From NCBI RefSeq assembly GCF_900114715.1, contig NZ_FOTY01000009.1, positions 33,360-97,359 of the forward strand: a DNA stretch of 64,000 nt, written 5' to 3'. The position numbers were made by a program, and so were the translations under genes. This DNA is from Salibacterium qingdaonense. Its GTDB lineage: Bacteria; Bacillota; Bacilli; Bacillales; Marinococcaceae. The notes below the pieces were generated by a model. That model searched no databases. It was given only the letters and a program-made list of their open reading frames with translations, and was not told the DNA's origin. Shown piece after piece: positions 1 to 8,708 of the stretch (positions are counted from its first letter, which is position 1; the number at the start of each line of letters is the position of its first letter).

Positions 1-2
1 CT

Positions 3-122
3 TCCGGCGCCATCTGGAAAAAGAAGAAAGAAAGCATGGAACGGCGCGGCTTCCATTACTTTTGCAGGGCCGCCCGTTCATTAATCAGTAGACGACATAA
101 GAAAGGCTGTGATGATCCATGA
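3..122 (+). CDS. Possible 3' end of a gene entering from the left
   Basis: Frame 3 is open from the window edge for 39 codons and stops with TGA at 120-122. This makes an ATGA overlap with the TspO-family start at 119, as in translationally coupled genes. The tail is short and basic (it ends RRHKKGCDDP). Frames 1 and 2 stop at about 84 and 91. I do not recognise a family, and a non-coding leader remains possible. Confidence 0.33.
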   Translation, partial: SGAIWKKKKESMERRGFHYFCRAARSLISRRHKKGCDDP

Positions 123-874
123 TCCGAATTACGCTTGTGAATCTATTATTTTTTATTCTCATGATCGCCGTGAACTATTCCTCGGCCACCAATGTAGGCA
201 TCACGGCCAACCAGGAACCGGCTTTGATTCAGCCGGCGGGCTACGCTTTTTCCATATGGGGACTGATTTATGTTCTCGTGCTCTTATGGATTCTCCGGGC
301 GCCGTTTCAGCGCCGGGAGAAGGGGGACATCTACCGGGACACGCAGGTATGGATCCCCATCAATTTCCTCCTGAACAGCGCCTGGATTGTCGCGTTCACG
401 ATGGAGTGGATTCTTGTATCGACGATTGTCATTGTGCTGCTTCTCGTTTCCTTAATCCGGATTTACCAGATTATTTACTGGAAACATAAACGGACCGGCT
501 TTGCGCGGCTGCCGTTTTCCATTTACATCGGCTGGGTGTCCGCGGCCGCTGTGGTTAACATTTTCACCTGGTTTGTCTGGAATGACATCGTGCCGTTTCT
601 CGGCATGGGGGAAGAGACCTGGACGGTACTCATACTTCTCCTTCTGGCTGTCGTGGCTGTTGTATTCACCAGAGTGAACCGTGACGTCTGGTATTCCCTC
701 GTCTTCATCTGGGTGTATGCAGCGGTGTTCGTAAAAAGTGAACAGAATCTGATTGTATTGACCACTGTCATCGGTATTCTTGTCCTTGCCGTCCATCTTG
801 TTATGCAGATCATATCCCGGCGGAAGGCGAAGAAGAAGAAGCGGGGAACGCCGTCGTTGAATACGAGAAGGTAG
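119..874 (+). CDS. TspO/MBR-family (tryptophan-rich sensory) membrane protein
   Basis: A 251-residue, almost wholly hydrophobic protein with about seven predicted membrane segments and a basic C-terminal tail rich in K and R. The PAGYAFSIWGLIY stretch near residues 40-52 matches the conserved loop of TspO-related proteins, which bind tetrapyrroles or similar ligands in membranes. It is longer than classical five-helix TspO (about 160 residues), as in the extended tryptophan-rich sensory proteins of Firmicutes. The start overlaps an upstream open frame (ATGA), with a weak AAAGG about 13 bases before the ATG. A hairpin terminator lies about 60 bases after the stop. The ligand cannot be deduced. 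Confidence 0.8.
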   Translation: MIRITLVNLLFFILMIAVNYSSATNVGITANQEPALIQPAGYAFSIWGLIYVLVLLWILRAPFQRREKGDIYRDTQVWIPINFLLNSAWIVAFTMEWILVSTIVIVLLLVSLIRIYQIIYWKHKRTGFARLPFSIYIGWVSAAAVVNIFTWFVWNDIVPFLGMGEETWTVLILLLLAVVAVVFTRVNRDVWYSLVFIWVYAAVFVKSEQNLIVLTTVIGILVLAVHLVMQIISRRKAKKKKRGTPSLNTRR

Positions 875-937
875 GAATACGGGGACGTGCAACACTCCTG
901 GCGCCGAAAAAACCAAGTTCGAGAAATTCGATGTATG

Positions 938-971
938 AAAAAAACGCCCGAGGCTGCTGCGGGCGTTTTTT
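938..971 (+). terminator. Rho-independent terminator after the TspO-family gene
   Basis: Stem AACGCCCG / CGGGCGTT with loop AGGCTGCTG, flanked by A and T runs, so it could work in either direction. Confidence 0.8.
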
Positions 972-1172
972 GTATGAGAACGCGGGAAAGCCGCGCTTTC
1001 ATGGAAAAATCCCACCACGGATTCGGCGGCTGCGAACCCGCGGGTCTGAAACGAGTGAACAACCAGTTCGGCTGGTGGGTGGAACAAGCATTTTACCAAC
1101 TGGGCCAACGAGGTGGTTGATGCCGTATAAGCACAGTTTTTTCATGAACACTATCATCGAACATTAATTGCG

Positions 1173-1337
1173 TAGTGTCCACGGGGCACTGATATGTGGA
1201 CACTATCCTGCGGAAATCAGAAATTAGCGGCCCCCGGCGAAAATCAATGGACACTATCTTCCGGAGCGGCAATCTTAGTGTCCATCGCCCCCGCTTGAGT
1301 GGACACCACGAATGCGTCCGGGTGATTTAGTGTCCAC
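1173..1337. repeat. TAGTGTCCAC repeat cluster A
   Basis: Intergenic 972-1430 holds no convincing gene. It contains TAGTGTCCAC at 1173-1182 facing GTGGACACTA at 1196-1205, a perfect 10-bp inverted pair with a 13-base loop. Further copies lie at 1247-1255, 1275-1284, 1299-1306 (partial) and 1328-1337. The same core recurs in other intergenic regions of this window. Confidence 0.85.
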
Positions 1338-1430
1338 GGAACCAACGACCCGTTCCGGAATATACGAATCCAATCTCCAAGCACTTCGTTGTTACGCTTT
1401 GTAATGCAGGCAAGGCGGTGAATCATACAC

Positions 1431-1472
1431 AAAAAATCCCGAACGATTCACAAAGAATAGTTCGGGATTTTT
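1431..1472 (-). terminator. Terminator of the NDH-2 / small ORF operon
   Basis: AAAAATCCCGAAC pairs with GTTCGGGATTTTT around a 15-base loop. It lies 28 bases beyond the stop of the small minus-strand ORF. The CCGAACGATT core recurs in terminators at 17813, 18232 and 30931. Confidence 0.85.
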
Positions 1473-1499
1473 AAATTATTATTTATGCCGGCCGGCGAT

Positions 1500-1601
1500 T
1501 CAGCGGAAGTCGCGGCTTCCTTCCATACAGCGGCTCGCAGCTGTGTAAATGGCGGCTGCAGCAACTGAAATCAATGATATAATCATAAACCAGTTCTTCA
1601 T
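1500..1601 (-). CDS. 33-residue single-span membrane peptide
   Basis: A short ORF with ATG at 1601-1599 and TGA at 1502-1500. It starts MKNWFMIISLISVAAAAIYT and ends with a small charged tail (CMEGSRDFR). A strong AAGGAGGAG ribosome site sits 6-8 bases before the ATG. The gap to the NDH-2 stop is only 25 bases, and the pair shares the terminator at 1431-1472, so the two are probably co-transcribed. It has one N-terminal membrane helix with its C-terminus likely outside. I do not recognise a named family. It could be an accessory subunit or a membrane anchor for NDH-2, which is inference from position only. Confidence 0.6.
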   Translation of the reverse strand: MKNWFMIISLISVAAAAIYTAASRCMEGSRDFR

Positions 1602-1626
1602 TTTATTCTCCTCCTTCTGTGTTCTT

Positions 1627-2838
1627 TTAGAAGAAACGGACTTTCCCTTTTTTCAGAATCAGTTTCGGTCCGCCGACGAGGAACAGGTAACGGTTGTCGA
1701 TGACGTTTTTCATGAGTCGTGCTTTTTTGCCGAACAGCTTATAGTCATCGAGAATGGTGCCGATGGCGTCCCCTTTGCCAAGCGAAGCTACTGTACCTTT
1801 GTTGTCAAAAACAAAGTTGTTTGTTTCTTTGCCTTGCAGGAGCGCCTGGAGGTTCGCAGCACAGGTGTCAGCTTCCTGAATGGCACTTTGGGCGTTGACC
1901 GGAAATGGTTTGTCGTTTTCGTGGTCCCATACCCAGGACGTATCGCCGATCATGAATACATTGTCGTAATTTGGTGCGCGGAGGTCATCGCGTGCGTTCA
2001 CTTTTCCTTTGGTCAGCTCGAAACCGGAATGTCCGACGACAGGGTTTGCCTGAACACCGCCTGTCCAGACGACCGTGCCGGCTTTGATCTCTTCGTTGTC
2101 GTCGCCGACGATAAAGCTGTCCGGTGTACATTCCTGAATCTTCGTTCCGATACGGAATTCTACGCCGCGGTCTGACAGGTTCTTCTCTGCATACTCAATT
2201 AGTTCTTCGTCAAAACCGGGGAGAATGGACGGGGCGGCTTCTACATTAATGATACGGACCTTGGACTGGTGAATGTCATACTTGCTGCAAAGCTCGGGAA
2301 CTTTTTCTACGACTTCTGCGAGAAATTCGATGCCGGTGAAACCGGATCCGCCGATAAGTATGTTCAGTGCGGTGTCGTCCTCGGTTTCGCCGCTTGCGTA
2401 TTTGATGAACTGCGATTCTATGTGATGATAAATGGCTTTGCTGCTTTCTATATTCTCAATTTTCCATGCATTCTCCGCAATTCCCGGTATGCCGAACGTC
2501 GCCGTTTCAAATCCGAGGGATACTACCAGATAATCGTAGGACAATTCGCCGTTTTCGAGAAGGACACGTTCATTCTGCGGCTGAAGTTCGGTGACAGTAT
2601 CATACACCATCTGCACGCGTTTTGTGTCAATCACATCACTGATCATAATCCGGGCGCGGTTTGGATCAATCGTTCCTGCTGCCACTTCATGCAGCCAAGT
2701 GGTCTGGTAATGATAGTTATGCTTATTGACGAGGACGATGTCCGCTTCCTGCGGCTGCAGCTGCTGGGTCAGGCGCTTTGTCGTCATCATGCCGGCATAT
2801 CCGGCGCCGACTACGACAATTCTTGGTTTTGTGCTCAA
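1627..2838 (-). CDS. Type II NADH dehydrogenase (NDH-2), YumB/Ndh-like
   Basis: A single-subunit, non-proton-pumping flavoprotein that passes electrons from NADH to menaquinone at the inner face of the membrane. The FAD-binding motif is VVVGAGYAGM near the N-terminus. A second dinucleotide fold begins at ILIGGSGFTGIE, and GDTSWVWD is the late FAD motif. I place the start at TTG 2838-2836, giving 403 residues, because AAAGGTG sits 6 bases upstream. The longer frame from ATG 2877 adds 13 residues without a ribosome site. The length fits Bacillus NDH-2 enzymes of about 400 residues. Promoter and redox-type operator candidates lie at 2916-2963. A second, fused NDH-2 lies at 56722-58362. Confidence 0.9.
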   Translation of the reverse strand: MSTKPRIVVVGAGYAGMMTTKRLTQQLQPQEADIVLVNKHNYHYQTTWLHEVAAGTIDPNRARIMISDVIDTKRVQMVYDTVTELQPQNERVLLENGELSYDYLVVSLGFETATFGIPGIAENAWKIENIESSKAIYHHIESQFIKYASGETEDDTALNILIGGSGFTGIEFLAEVVEKVPELCSKYDIHQSKVRIINVEAAPSILPGFDEELIEYAEKNLSDRGVEFRIGTKIQECTPDSFIVGDDNEEIKAGTVVWTGGVQANPVVGHSGFELTKGKVNARDDLRAPNYDNVFMIGDTSWVWDHENDKPFPVNAQSAIQEADTCAANLQALLQGKETNNFVFDNKGTVASLGKGDAIGTILDDYKLFGKKARLMKNVIDNRYLFLVGGPKLILKKGKVRFF

Positions 2839-2915
2839 AATGATCACCTTTCTGTGCTGAGATATAAAACCTAACATCCTAAGTCTTGTCCAAAGACTGA
2901 AACGTTAACAATAAC

Positions 2916-2963
2916 CACCTTCATTATAACAAAAAAAGGGAGGTAACGTTAAATGTTTCACAA
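2916..2963 (-). promoter_or_regulatory. Extended -10 promoter of NDH-2 with a Rex-like half-site
   Basis: On the minus strand, TG-T-TATAAT (extended -10) occupies 2923-2931 with no good -35. Immediately upstream, plus-strand 2946-2963 reads acgttaaatgtttcacaa. One half is a perfect TTGTGAA, as in Rex (NADH-sensing) sites, and the other half is poor (4 of 7). A related AACGTT motif at 2901-2906 lies just downstream of the predicted start. Rex control of ndh is known in B. subtilis; here it is only suggested. Confidence 0.35.
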
Positions 2964-3078
2964 ATTCCCCCTTTCCTGCTCTTTAAATGATTTCCGCTTC
3001 TTAACGGAAAAAGTATGCGTTTTCATAACGTGCCTTTTCCCATAAACTGAAGGTAATCAAAGAAGGAGGAGATGCCCC

Positions 3079-3390
3079 GTGACAAATATTTTACTGGCGT
3101 GCTCTGCCGGCATGTCGACAAGTCTTCTTGTCTCGAAAATGGAGGAAGCTGCTGAAGCAAAAGACATGGATGTCCGTATCTGGGCAGTAGCCCAGGATAA
3201 AGCGGAAACGGAAATGGAACAGGCCGACGTGCTGCTGATCGGTCCGCAGATGAGATTTATGAAAAACAAATATTCCAAAACAGCAGAAAAAATAGGAATA
3301 CCACTTGATGTTATCGATCCTGTCGCATACGGACGGGTCGATGGGGAAGCCGTATTGAACAAGGCGCTGGAACTGATAGATAAAAAATAG
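3079..3390 (+). CDS. PTS beta-glucoside/cellobiose IIB component
   Basis: A 103-residue cytoplasmic phosphocarrier of the lactose/cellobiose PTS class. The P-loop LLACSAGMSTS carries the phosphorylated Cys8. Length and fold match LicB/CelA/GmuB. The start is GTG 3079, with AAGGAGG about 10 bases before it. It is the first gene of a five-gene run (IIB, IIC, IIA, GH1, activator) in which the separate IIA, IIB and IIC proteins phosphorylate the incoming disaccharide. The exact sugar (cellobiose, lichenan or mannan oligomers) is not fixed by sequence. Confidence 0.9.
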   Translation: MTNILLACSAGMSTSLLVSKMEEAAEAKDMDVRIWAVAQDKAETEMEQADVLLIGPQMRFMKNKYSKTAEKIGIPLDVIDPVAYGRVDGEAVLNKALELIDKK

Positions 3391-3439
3391 AAGAAGAAAA
3401 GGGGTGGAGAAATAATATGAAAAACAGGGGGAACGTGTT

Positions 3440-4744
3440 GTGAATAACAGTAAGTTTATGGACCTGCTGGAACGAATTTTAATGCCTATTGCTGAGAAGT
3501 TGAATAACAACCGTCATTTGACCGCTTTGCGTGACGGATTTCTGGTCGCCCTGCCACTCATCATTTTCGGATCTATTTTCGTCGTTATCGCGAATCTTCC
3601 GTTTCTTGATCAGCTTTTGAGTGAGGAGGCGTATACAGCCTATCAGAATGCGCTGAACCCGGCGTCTGCTGCAACCCTCAGTATTATGGGATTGTTTGTC
3701 ATTATAGGTATAGGGTATAAACTGGTAGAACATGCCGGAGGGGAAGGAATATACGGCGGTGTTGTATCCCTTGCCGGTTTTCTGATTCTTACCCCGCAGA
3801 CGGTCGAGGAAACAAGTGGTGTGATTCCGACCGCAAGTATCGGAGCAGAAGGGTTGTTTCTCGGGATACTAACGGCCTTTCTCGGAGCGGAAGTGTACCG
3901 GTTTTTTGTGAACCGGGACTGGACGATAAAAATGCCGGCCGGGGTCCCGGGGGCTGTGACCCGTTCATTCAGTGCCCTCATTCCGATTGCAATGACATTA
4001 TTTCTCTTTCTTATCATCCGTATTCTTTTTGGCTTAACGCCTTTTGATACGGTACAGAATTTCATTTATACCGTTTTGCAGGAACCACTCACCGTACTGG
4101 GAGGAGGTCTTCCGGCAACGATCGTGGCGGTACTTCTTATTCAGCTGTTCTGGTTTTTCGGCCTGCACGGTCAGATTCTTGTCAATTCTGTGCTGGATCC
4201 GATCTGGTACACGCTGAATAATCAGAACCTTGAAGCTTTTCAGGCCGGAGAAGAACTTCCGAATATTGTGACAAAGCAGTTCATTGATACGTTTATTGTC
4301 GGTATCGGCGGATCCGGGATGACACTTGCGGTTATTATCGGCATTTTTCTTATCGGACGGAGCCGTCAGATGAAACAGGTCGGACGCGTGTCCGCGCCGG
4401 CTGGTATTTTCAATGTGAACGAACCGATCATCTTCGGTCTGCCGATTATTATGAATCCTTTGGTGCTTGTACCTTGGCTTGTGGCACCGGTTGTAGTGGC
4501 TGTTGTTGTATACTTTTCGATGGCAGCGGGATTTGTTCCAAAGCCCGCCGGTATCATCGTACCGTGGACAACGCCGCCTCTCTTAAGTGGTTTTCTCGCG
4601 ACCGGAAATGCCTGGCAGGGGGCAGCCATTCAGATGGTCAGTATGTTTATCGTCTTTTTCATCTGGTGGCCGTTCCTGAAAATCATGGATAAACAGTATT
4701 ATGAGTCCGAACAGCAGGAGGACGCCGCAGCTTCAAAAGAATAG
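3440..4744 (+). CDS. PTS beta-glucoside/cellobiose IIC permease
   Basis: A 434-residue polytopic permease of the lactose/cellobiose family, about ten membrane segments. The stretches HGQILVNSVLDPIW and FNVNEPIIFGLPI are conserved sugar-site regions of LicC/CelB. The start used is GTG 3440. A mini-ORF with its own GGGGTGG site (ATG 3417, 8 codons, TGA 3441-3443) overlaps this GTG, so IIC may be translationally coupled to a leader peptide. The C-terminal tail is acidic. It transports the sugar while IIB phosphorylates it. Confidence 0.92.
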   Translation: MNNSKFMDLLERILMPIAEKLNNNRHLTALRDGFLVALPLIIFGSIFVVIANLPFLDQLLSEEAYTAYQNALNPASAATLSIMGLFVIIGIGYKLVEHAGGEGIYGGVVSLAGFLILTPQTVEETSGVIPTASIGAEGLFLGILTAFLGAEVYRFFVNRDWTIKMPAGVPGAVTRSFSALIPIAMTLFLFLIIRILFGLTPFDTVQNFIYTVLQEPLTVLGGGLPATIVAVLLIQLFWFFGLHGQILVNSVLDPIWYTLNNQNLEAFQAGEELPNIVTKQFIDTFIVGIGGSGMTLAVIIGIFLIGRSRQMKQVGRVSAPAGIFNVNEPIIFGLPIIMNPLVLVPWLVAPVVVAVVVYFSMAAGFVPKPAGIIVPWTTPPLLSGFLATGNAWQGAAIQMVSMFIVFFIWWPFLKIMDKQYYESEQQEDAAASKE

Positions 4745-4772
4745 ATAAAGGTGGAAGGCAGGAGGGGAACCA

Positions 4773-5081
4773 ATGATGGAAGAAATAACAGAAACCGCAT
4801 TTCAGATTATTTTATACGCAGGAAACGGAAAGTCAAGCGCGATGGAAGCTATTCAGGAAGCAAAAAAAGATGATTTCGCACGTGCGGATGAGCTGATTGA
4901 AGAAGCCGGCACGGAGCTTGGTAAGGCGCATGAATTTCAGACGAGACTGCTTCAGCAGGAAGCAAACGGTGATGAGGCGCCTTTGAATGTAATGCTCGTT
5001 CATTCCCAGGACCACCTCATGACCTCCATGACGGTTCGGGATCTGGCCGTGGAAATTATCGAAATCTACCGCAATAAATAA
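4773..5081 (+). CDS. PTS beta-glucoside/cellobiose IIA component
   Basis: A 102-residue all-helical phosphocarrier that takes phosphate from HPr and passes it to IIB. The motif VHSQDHLM contains the likely phosphorylated His77, with the adjacent Asp80, matching the His78/Asp81 pair of lactose IIA. Length is typical. ATG 4773 follows GGAGGGG, and a second ATG (4776) is equally possible. It sits 28 bases after the IIC stop and 15 bases before the GH1 gene. Confidence 0.92.
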   Translation: MMEEITETAFQIILYAGNGKSSAMEAIQEAKKDDFARADELIEEAGTELGKAHEFQTRLLQQEANGDEAPLNVMLVHSQDHLMTSMTVRDLAVEIIEIYRNK

Positions 5082-5096
5082 GCAGGAGGGATTGAC

Positions 5097-6488
5097 ATGA
5101 CACTTAAATATCGTTTTCCGGAAGGATTCTGGTGGGGCAGCGCAACATCTGCCACCCAGATGGAAGGAGCGGCCTTTGAAGGCGGCAAAGGATGGAATAT
5201 ATGGGACTACTGGTATTCCAGAGAGCCGGACCGATTCTTTGAAGGAGTCGGTCCGGAGGAAACATCTGATTTTTACCACCGGTACAAAGAAGATATTCGT
5301 AGAATGAAAGAAATCGGTCATAACACATTCCGGTTCTCGATATCCTGGTCACGCCTCATCCCTGATGGCGATGGGGCGGTAAATGAAGAAGCTGTTACTT
5401 TTTACAGTAATGTAATTGATGAGCTGCTTTCCCAGGGAATCGAACCGTTTGTGAATCTATTTCACTTTGATATGCCCATGGAGATGCAGAAGATCGGCGG
5501 CTGGGAGAACCGGTACGTAACCGATGCCTATACCGCCTTTGCGAAAGAATGTTTTGAGCGGTTCGGGGACCGCGTGTCGACATGGTTCACATTTAATGAA
5601 CCGATTGTACCGGTGGAAGGGGGATATCTGTACGATTTTCATTATCCGAATGTCGTGGATTTCAAACGGGCGGCGCAGGTGGCCTATCACACGATTATCG
5701 CCCATGCCAAAGCGGTGCAGGTATTCCGGTCTTTTTCGATGCCGGAAGCAAAAATCGGAATTATCCTGAACCTGACGCCGTCCTACCCGAGAAGTAACAA
5801 TCCGGCGGACCTCCGGGCGTCACGTATAGCGGATCTGTTTTTTAACCGGAGCTTTCTTGATCCGGCGGTAAAAGGAGAGTTTCCACAGGAACTGCTTGAG
5901 ATTCTCGAAGAGCACGGGCAGCTGCCGGAAACAAAAGAAGGGGACAGCAGCCTGATCCGGGAAAACACAGCGGATATGCTTGGTGTCAACTATTATCAGC
6001 CCCGCCGGGTCAAGGCTAAAGAACATCTCCCGAATCCATACGGGCCCTTCATGATGGATTGGTTTTTTGACATGTACGAGATGCCGGGACGGAAGATGAA
6101 TCCGTACCGGGGATGGGAGATTTATGAAAAAGGCATTTATGATATTATGATGAATCTAAAAGAAAACTACGGCAACATAGAATCGTTTGTATCAGAAAAC
6201 GGGATGGGCGTTCAGAATGAAGAACGTTTTCTGGAAAATGGACAGATTCAGGATGACTACCGCATTGATTTTATCAAAGGTCATTTGAAATGGCTGCATC
6301 AGGCGATTCAGGAAGGAGCCAACGCAAAAGGGTACCATCTATGGTCCTTTATGGATAACTGGTCCTGGATGAACGCGTATAAGAACAGATACGGGTTCTT
6401 TGCAGTGGATCTGGATACCAAAGAGAGGACTGCGAAGAAAAGTGCAGCCTGGTTTAAAGAAACGGCACAAAACAACGGATTTTCATAA
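5097..6488 (+). CDS. GH1 6-phospho-beta-glucosidase (GmuD/BglA-like)
   Basis: A 463-residue glycoside hydrolase family 1 enzyme that would split the phosphorylated disaccharide delivered by the upstream PTS. The acid/base is Glu168 in TFNEP and the nucleophile Glu367 in SENG. GH1 N-terminal signatures (FWWGSATSATQMEG) are intact. In the C-terminal phosphate-site loop, Ser423 and Tyr432 match the phosphate-binding Ser and Tyr of LacG. The LacG lysine position aligns with Asn430, with a lysine at 429, a pattern I associate with the NAYKNRYG subgroup. It replaces the GH4 enzyme LicH found in the lic operon. AGGAGGG lies 8 bases before ATG 5097. Confidence 0.9.
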   Translation: MTLKYRFPEGFWWGSATSATQMEGAAFEGGKGWNIWDYWYSREPDRFFEGVGPEETSDFYHRYKEDIRRMKEIGHNTFRFSISWSRLIPDGDGAVNEEAVTFYSNVIDELLSQGIEPFVNLFHFDMPMEMQKIGGWENRYVTDAYTAFAKECFERFGDRVSTWFTFNEPIVPVEGGYLYDFHYPNVVDFKRAAQVAYHTIIAHAKAVQVFRSFSMPEAKIGIILNLTPSYPRSNNPADLRASRIADLFFNRSFLDPAVKGEFPQELLEILEEHGQLPETKEGDSSLIRENTADMLGVNYYQPRRVKAKEHLPNPYGPFMMDWFFDMYEMPGRKMNPYRGWEIYEKGIYDIMMNLKENYGNIESFVSENGMGVQNEERFLENGQIQDDYRIDFIKGHLKWLHQAIQEGANAKGYHLWSFMDNWSWMNAYKNRYGFFAVDLDTKERTAKKSAAWFKETAQNNGFS

Positions 6489-6553
6489 AGCAGCAAAGAG
6501 AAAGGTGCTGACAGTGGAAGGCAGGGAATTCTTCCAAGGAAAGGAGGGAAGCT

Positions 6554-8488
6554 ATGAATGTACGCTGCATGATGCTGCTCCGCGAGTTTATGGCGGCAGA
6601 TACACCGCTTACGAGCAGGTACCTTGCGCACCAAAATGAGGTGACGACGCGGACAACAAGAAATGATATCAAACAGCTGAATGATGGGCTTACTCGTCAC
6701 GGCGCTGTCATACAGGCCCTGCATGCGAGAGGGTATGAACTGCGGATTGATGATGACGAGAAGTTCCGCCATTATCTGGAACAGATTTTTCAGGAAGATG
6801 CAGCACCGGACCAAACGATGCCTGATGAACCGGAAGAACGGGTGAACTATTTAATGAAGCGCCTCCTGCTGGCAGGGGAATATGTGAAACTGGATGATAT
6901 GGCAGAGGAGCTGCTCATCAGCCGTTCCACGATTCAAAATGACATCCGTATCGTCCGGGATATTTTACAGACGTATGATATTACTCTTGAAAACCGGCCG
7001 AATTACGGGTTGAAAGTCAGCGGCAGCGAAATGAAACTCCGGTTCTGTATGTCTGAATATGTATTTGACCGCAGTATCAAAAACGAAGCCTCCCGGTTCA
7101 ACAGCCGGCTGCCGTGGCTGATGAAAGATAACATGAATGAAATATGGGACATCATCGTAGAAGAAATTAAAGAACACGATATTACCCTTTCGGATATTGC
7201 GTTAAATAATCTGTTTATTCATACGGCCATCACCTGCAAACGGGTACAAACCGGTCACCATATTTCTTTTTACGCAAAAGAATTCGATGAAATCATGGAC
7301 CAGAAGGAATATGAAGTGGCAGAAACAATTGTGAAGAAAGTGGAACAGGCCCTCGATGTAACGTTTCCGGAGGTGGAAATTGCCTACATTGCGATGCACC
7401 TGCTTGGTACCAAAATGATTTCTGAAGCGAATATGACAGAAGACCGTATCGAAGCAGTCATGGATGAACGTGCCTATTTCCTCACCTCTGCCATACTGGA
7501 GGAAGTGGAGCAGAAACTGGACCTTGGTGTCCGGCACGACCGGGAATTACAGATCGGCCTCAGTCTTCACTTAAAGCCGGCGGTAAACCGTTACCGGTAC
7601 GGCATGAATATTCGGAATCCACTGCTTGATGATATTAAAGCCAATTATCCTGCTTCCTTTGAAGCGGCAGTGATTGCGGGGATGGTTCTGGAAAAGGAAG
7701 AGAATGTCAGCATTGAAGAAAGTGAAATTGGTTACATTGCGCTTCATTTTGGGGCGGCTATGGAACGAAAAAACCTGAAGAAAAAACCGAAACGCTGCAT
7801 GATCGTCTGTGCCTCGGGAGCCGGCAGTGCCCAGCTGATTTACTACAAACTGCAGGCCCGGTTTGGTTCGCAGCTGGAGCTGGCCGGCACGACAGAATAT
7901 TATAATCTTCCCCGCATCCCCCTGGAGGAGCTCGATTTTCTTATCAGCACTATTGCGATTCCTGAAGAGATCTCTATCCCCGTCATTCAAGTCAACACCA
8001 TTCTTGGAGAAGGGGATCTGAAAAAAGTGGAACATGTCGTATCTGAGGATCAACAGAGAAGCATGTTGGAGTATGTGAAAGAAGAACTGATTTTTCTGCA
8101 GCAGGATGTATCTTCAAAGGAGGATGTGCTGCATTTTCTAAGCAGTCAGCTGATGGAGAAGGGTTATACGGAGGAAGGCTTTCTGGAAAAACTATATGAA
8201 CGGGAAGAGGCAGCACCGACCAGCTTCGGCAACATGACGGCGGTTCCGCATCCCATCACCCCGCAGACAAAGACGACCTTTCTCGCTGTATGTACCTTGC
8301 AGAAGCCGATTCTCTGGAACGATAAACGGGTGCAGCTTGTCTGCTTGTTAAGCGTGGAAAAAAACAGCCGCCAGGATCTGCAGGTGCTGTACAAAAGCCT
8401 TGGCGCTGTTATTGATGATCTTTCCCTCGTCCAGCAGCTTGTTCACTGCAGTACCAGAAACGAATTTATACGTCTTTTTTTATCCTGA
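6554..8488 (+). CDS. LicR-type PRD transcriptional activator with EIIB/EIIA-like domains
   Basis: A 644-residue multidomain regulator. Order: N-terminal winged HTH pair (about 1-150), two PTS regulation domains (about 170-390, with conserved His in MHLLGT and ALHFG), an EIIB-like domain (CASGAGSAQ near 417), and a C-terminal fructose-type EIIA domain (about 500-644, with AVPHP). Such proteins activate the adjacent sugar operon when dephosphorylated by active sugar transport and are modulated by HPr. Start ATG 6554 is preceded by AAGGAGGG. Being last in the operon, unlike licR which precedes licBCAH, it may be autoregulated. Confidence 0.88.
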   Translation: MNVRCMMLLREFMAADTPLTSRYLAHQNEVTTRTTRNDIKQLNDGLTRHGAVIQALHARGYELRIDDDEKFRHYLEQIFQEDAAPDQTMPDEPEERVNYLMKRLLLAGEYVKLDDMAEELLISRSTIQNDIRIVRDILQTYDITLENRPNYGLKVSGSEMKLRFCMSEYVFDRSIKNEASRFNSRLPWLMKDNMNEIWDIIVEEIKEHDITLSDIALNNLFIHTAITCKRVQTGHHISFYAKEFDEIMDQKEYEVAETIVKKVEQALDVTFPEVEIAYIAMHLLGTKMISEANMTEDRIEAVMDERAYFLTSAILEEVEQKLDLGVRHDRELQIGLSLHLKPAVNRYRYGMNIRNPLLDDIKANYPASFEAAVIAGMVLEKEENVSIEESEIGYIALHFGAAMERKNLKKKPKRCMIVCASGAGSAQLIYYKLQARFGSQLELAGTTEYYNLPRIPLEELDFLISTIAIPEEISIPVIQVNTILGEGDLKKVEHVVSEDQQRSMLEYVKEELIFLQQDVSSKEDVLHFLSSQLMEKGYTEEGFLEKLYEREEAAPTSFGNMTAVPHPITPQTKTTFLAVCTLQKPILWNDKRVQLVCLLSVEKNSRQDLQVLYKSLGAVIDDLSLVQQLVHCSTRNEFIRLFLS

Positions 8489-8497
8489 AACGAGGAA

Positions 8498-8527
8498 GCA
8501 GGGGCCGGAAACGGTGCCTGTTTTTTT
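8498..8527 (+). terminator. Terminator of the PTS operon
   Basis: CAGGGGCC / GGTGCCTG stem with one mismatch and a G-T pair, loop GGAAAC, then seven T. Confidence 0.7.
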
Positions 8528-8640
8528 AACAGATCCAGATATAGGATTTCCAGCATTTTCTGGAGTACGCTCCAGCCCCTCAACAAGCTGCGTTTCTTGT
8601 ATGCCGCACTTCGTGATTTCTTCATGGTAAATCGTAATGT

Positions 8641-8669
8641 TTTACAAAAGGAAAACAGTGGTAGAAAAT
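8641..8669 (+). promoter_or_regulatory. Candidate sigma-A promoter for the oxidoreductase pair
   Basis: TTTACA (8641-8646) and GAAAAT (8664-8669), 17-base spacer, about 40 bases before the start at 8709. Confidence 0.4.
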
Positions 8670-8708
8670 AGGGGTGTACGTGATATTACTAAAGGGAGAT
8701 GTGGTACC

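Noticed and set aside
452..1108. Two long minus-strand ORFs over the TspO-family gene
   Set aside because: Antisense shadows ending in repeat sequence; low-complexity translations.
2898..2910. CcpA cre site for the PTS operon (TGAAACGTTAACA)
   Set aside because: One base shorter than the cre consensus and placed nearer the divergent ndh start; not listed as a feature.
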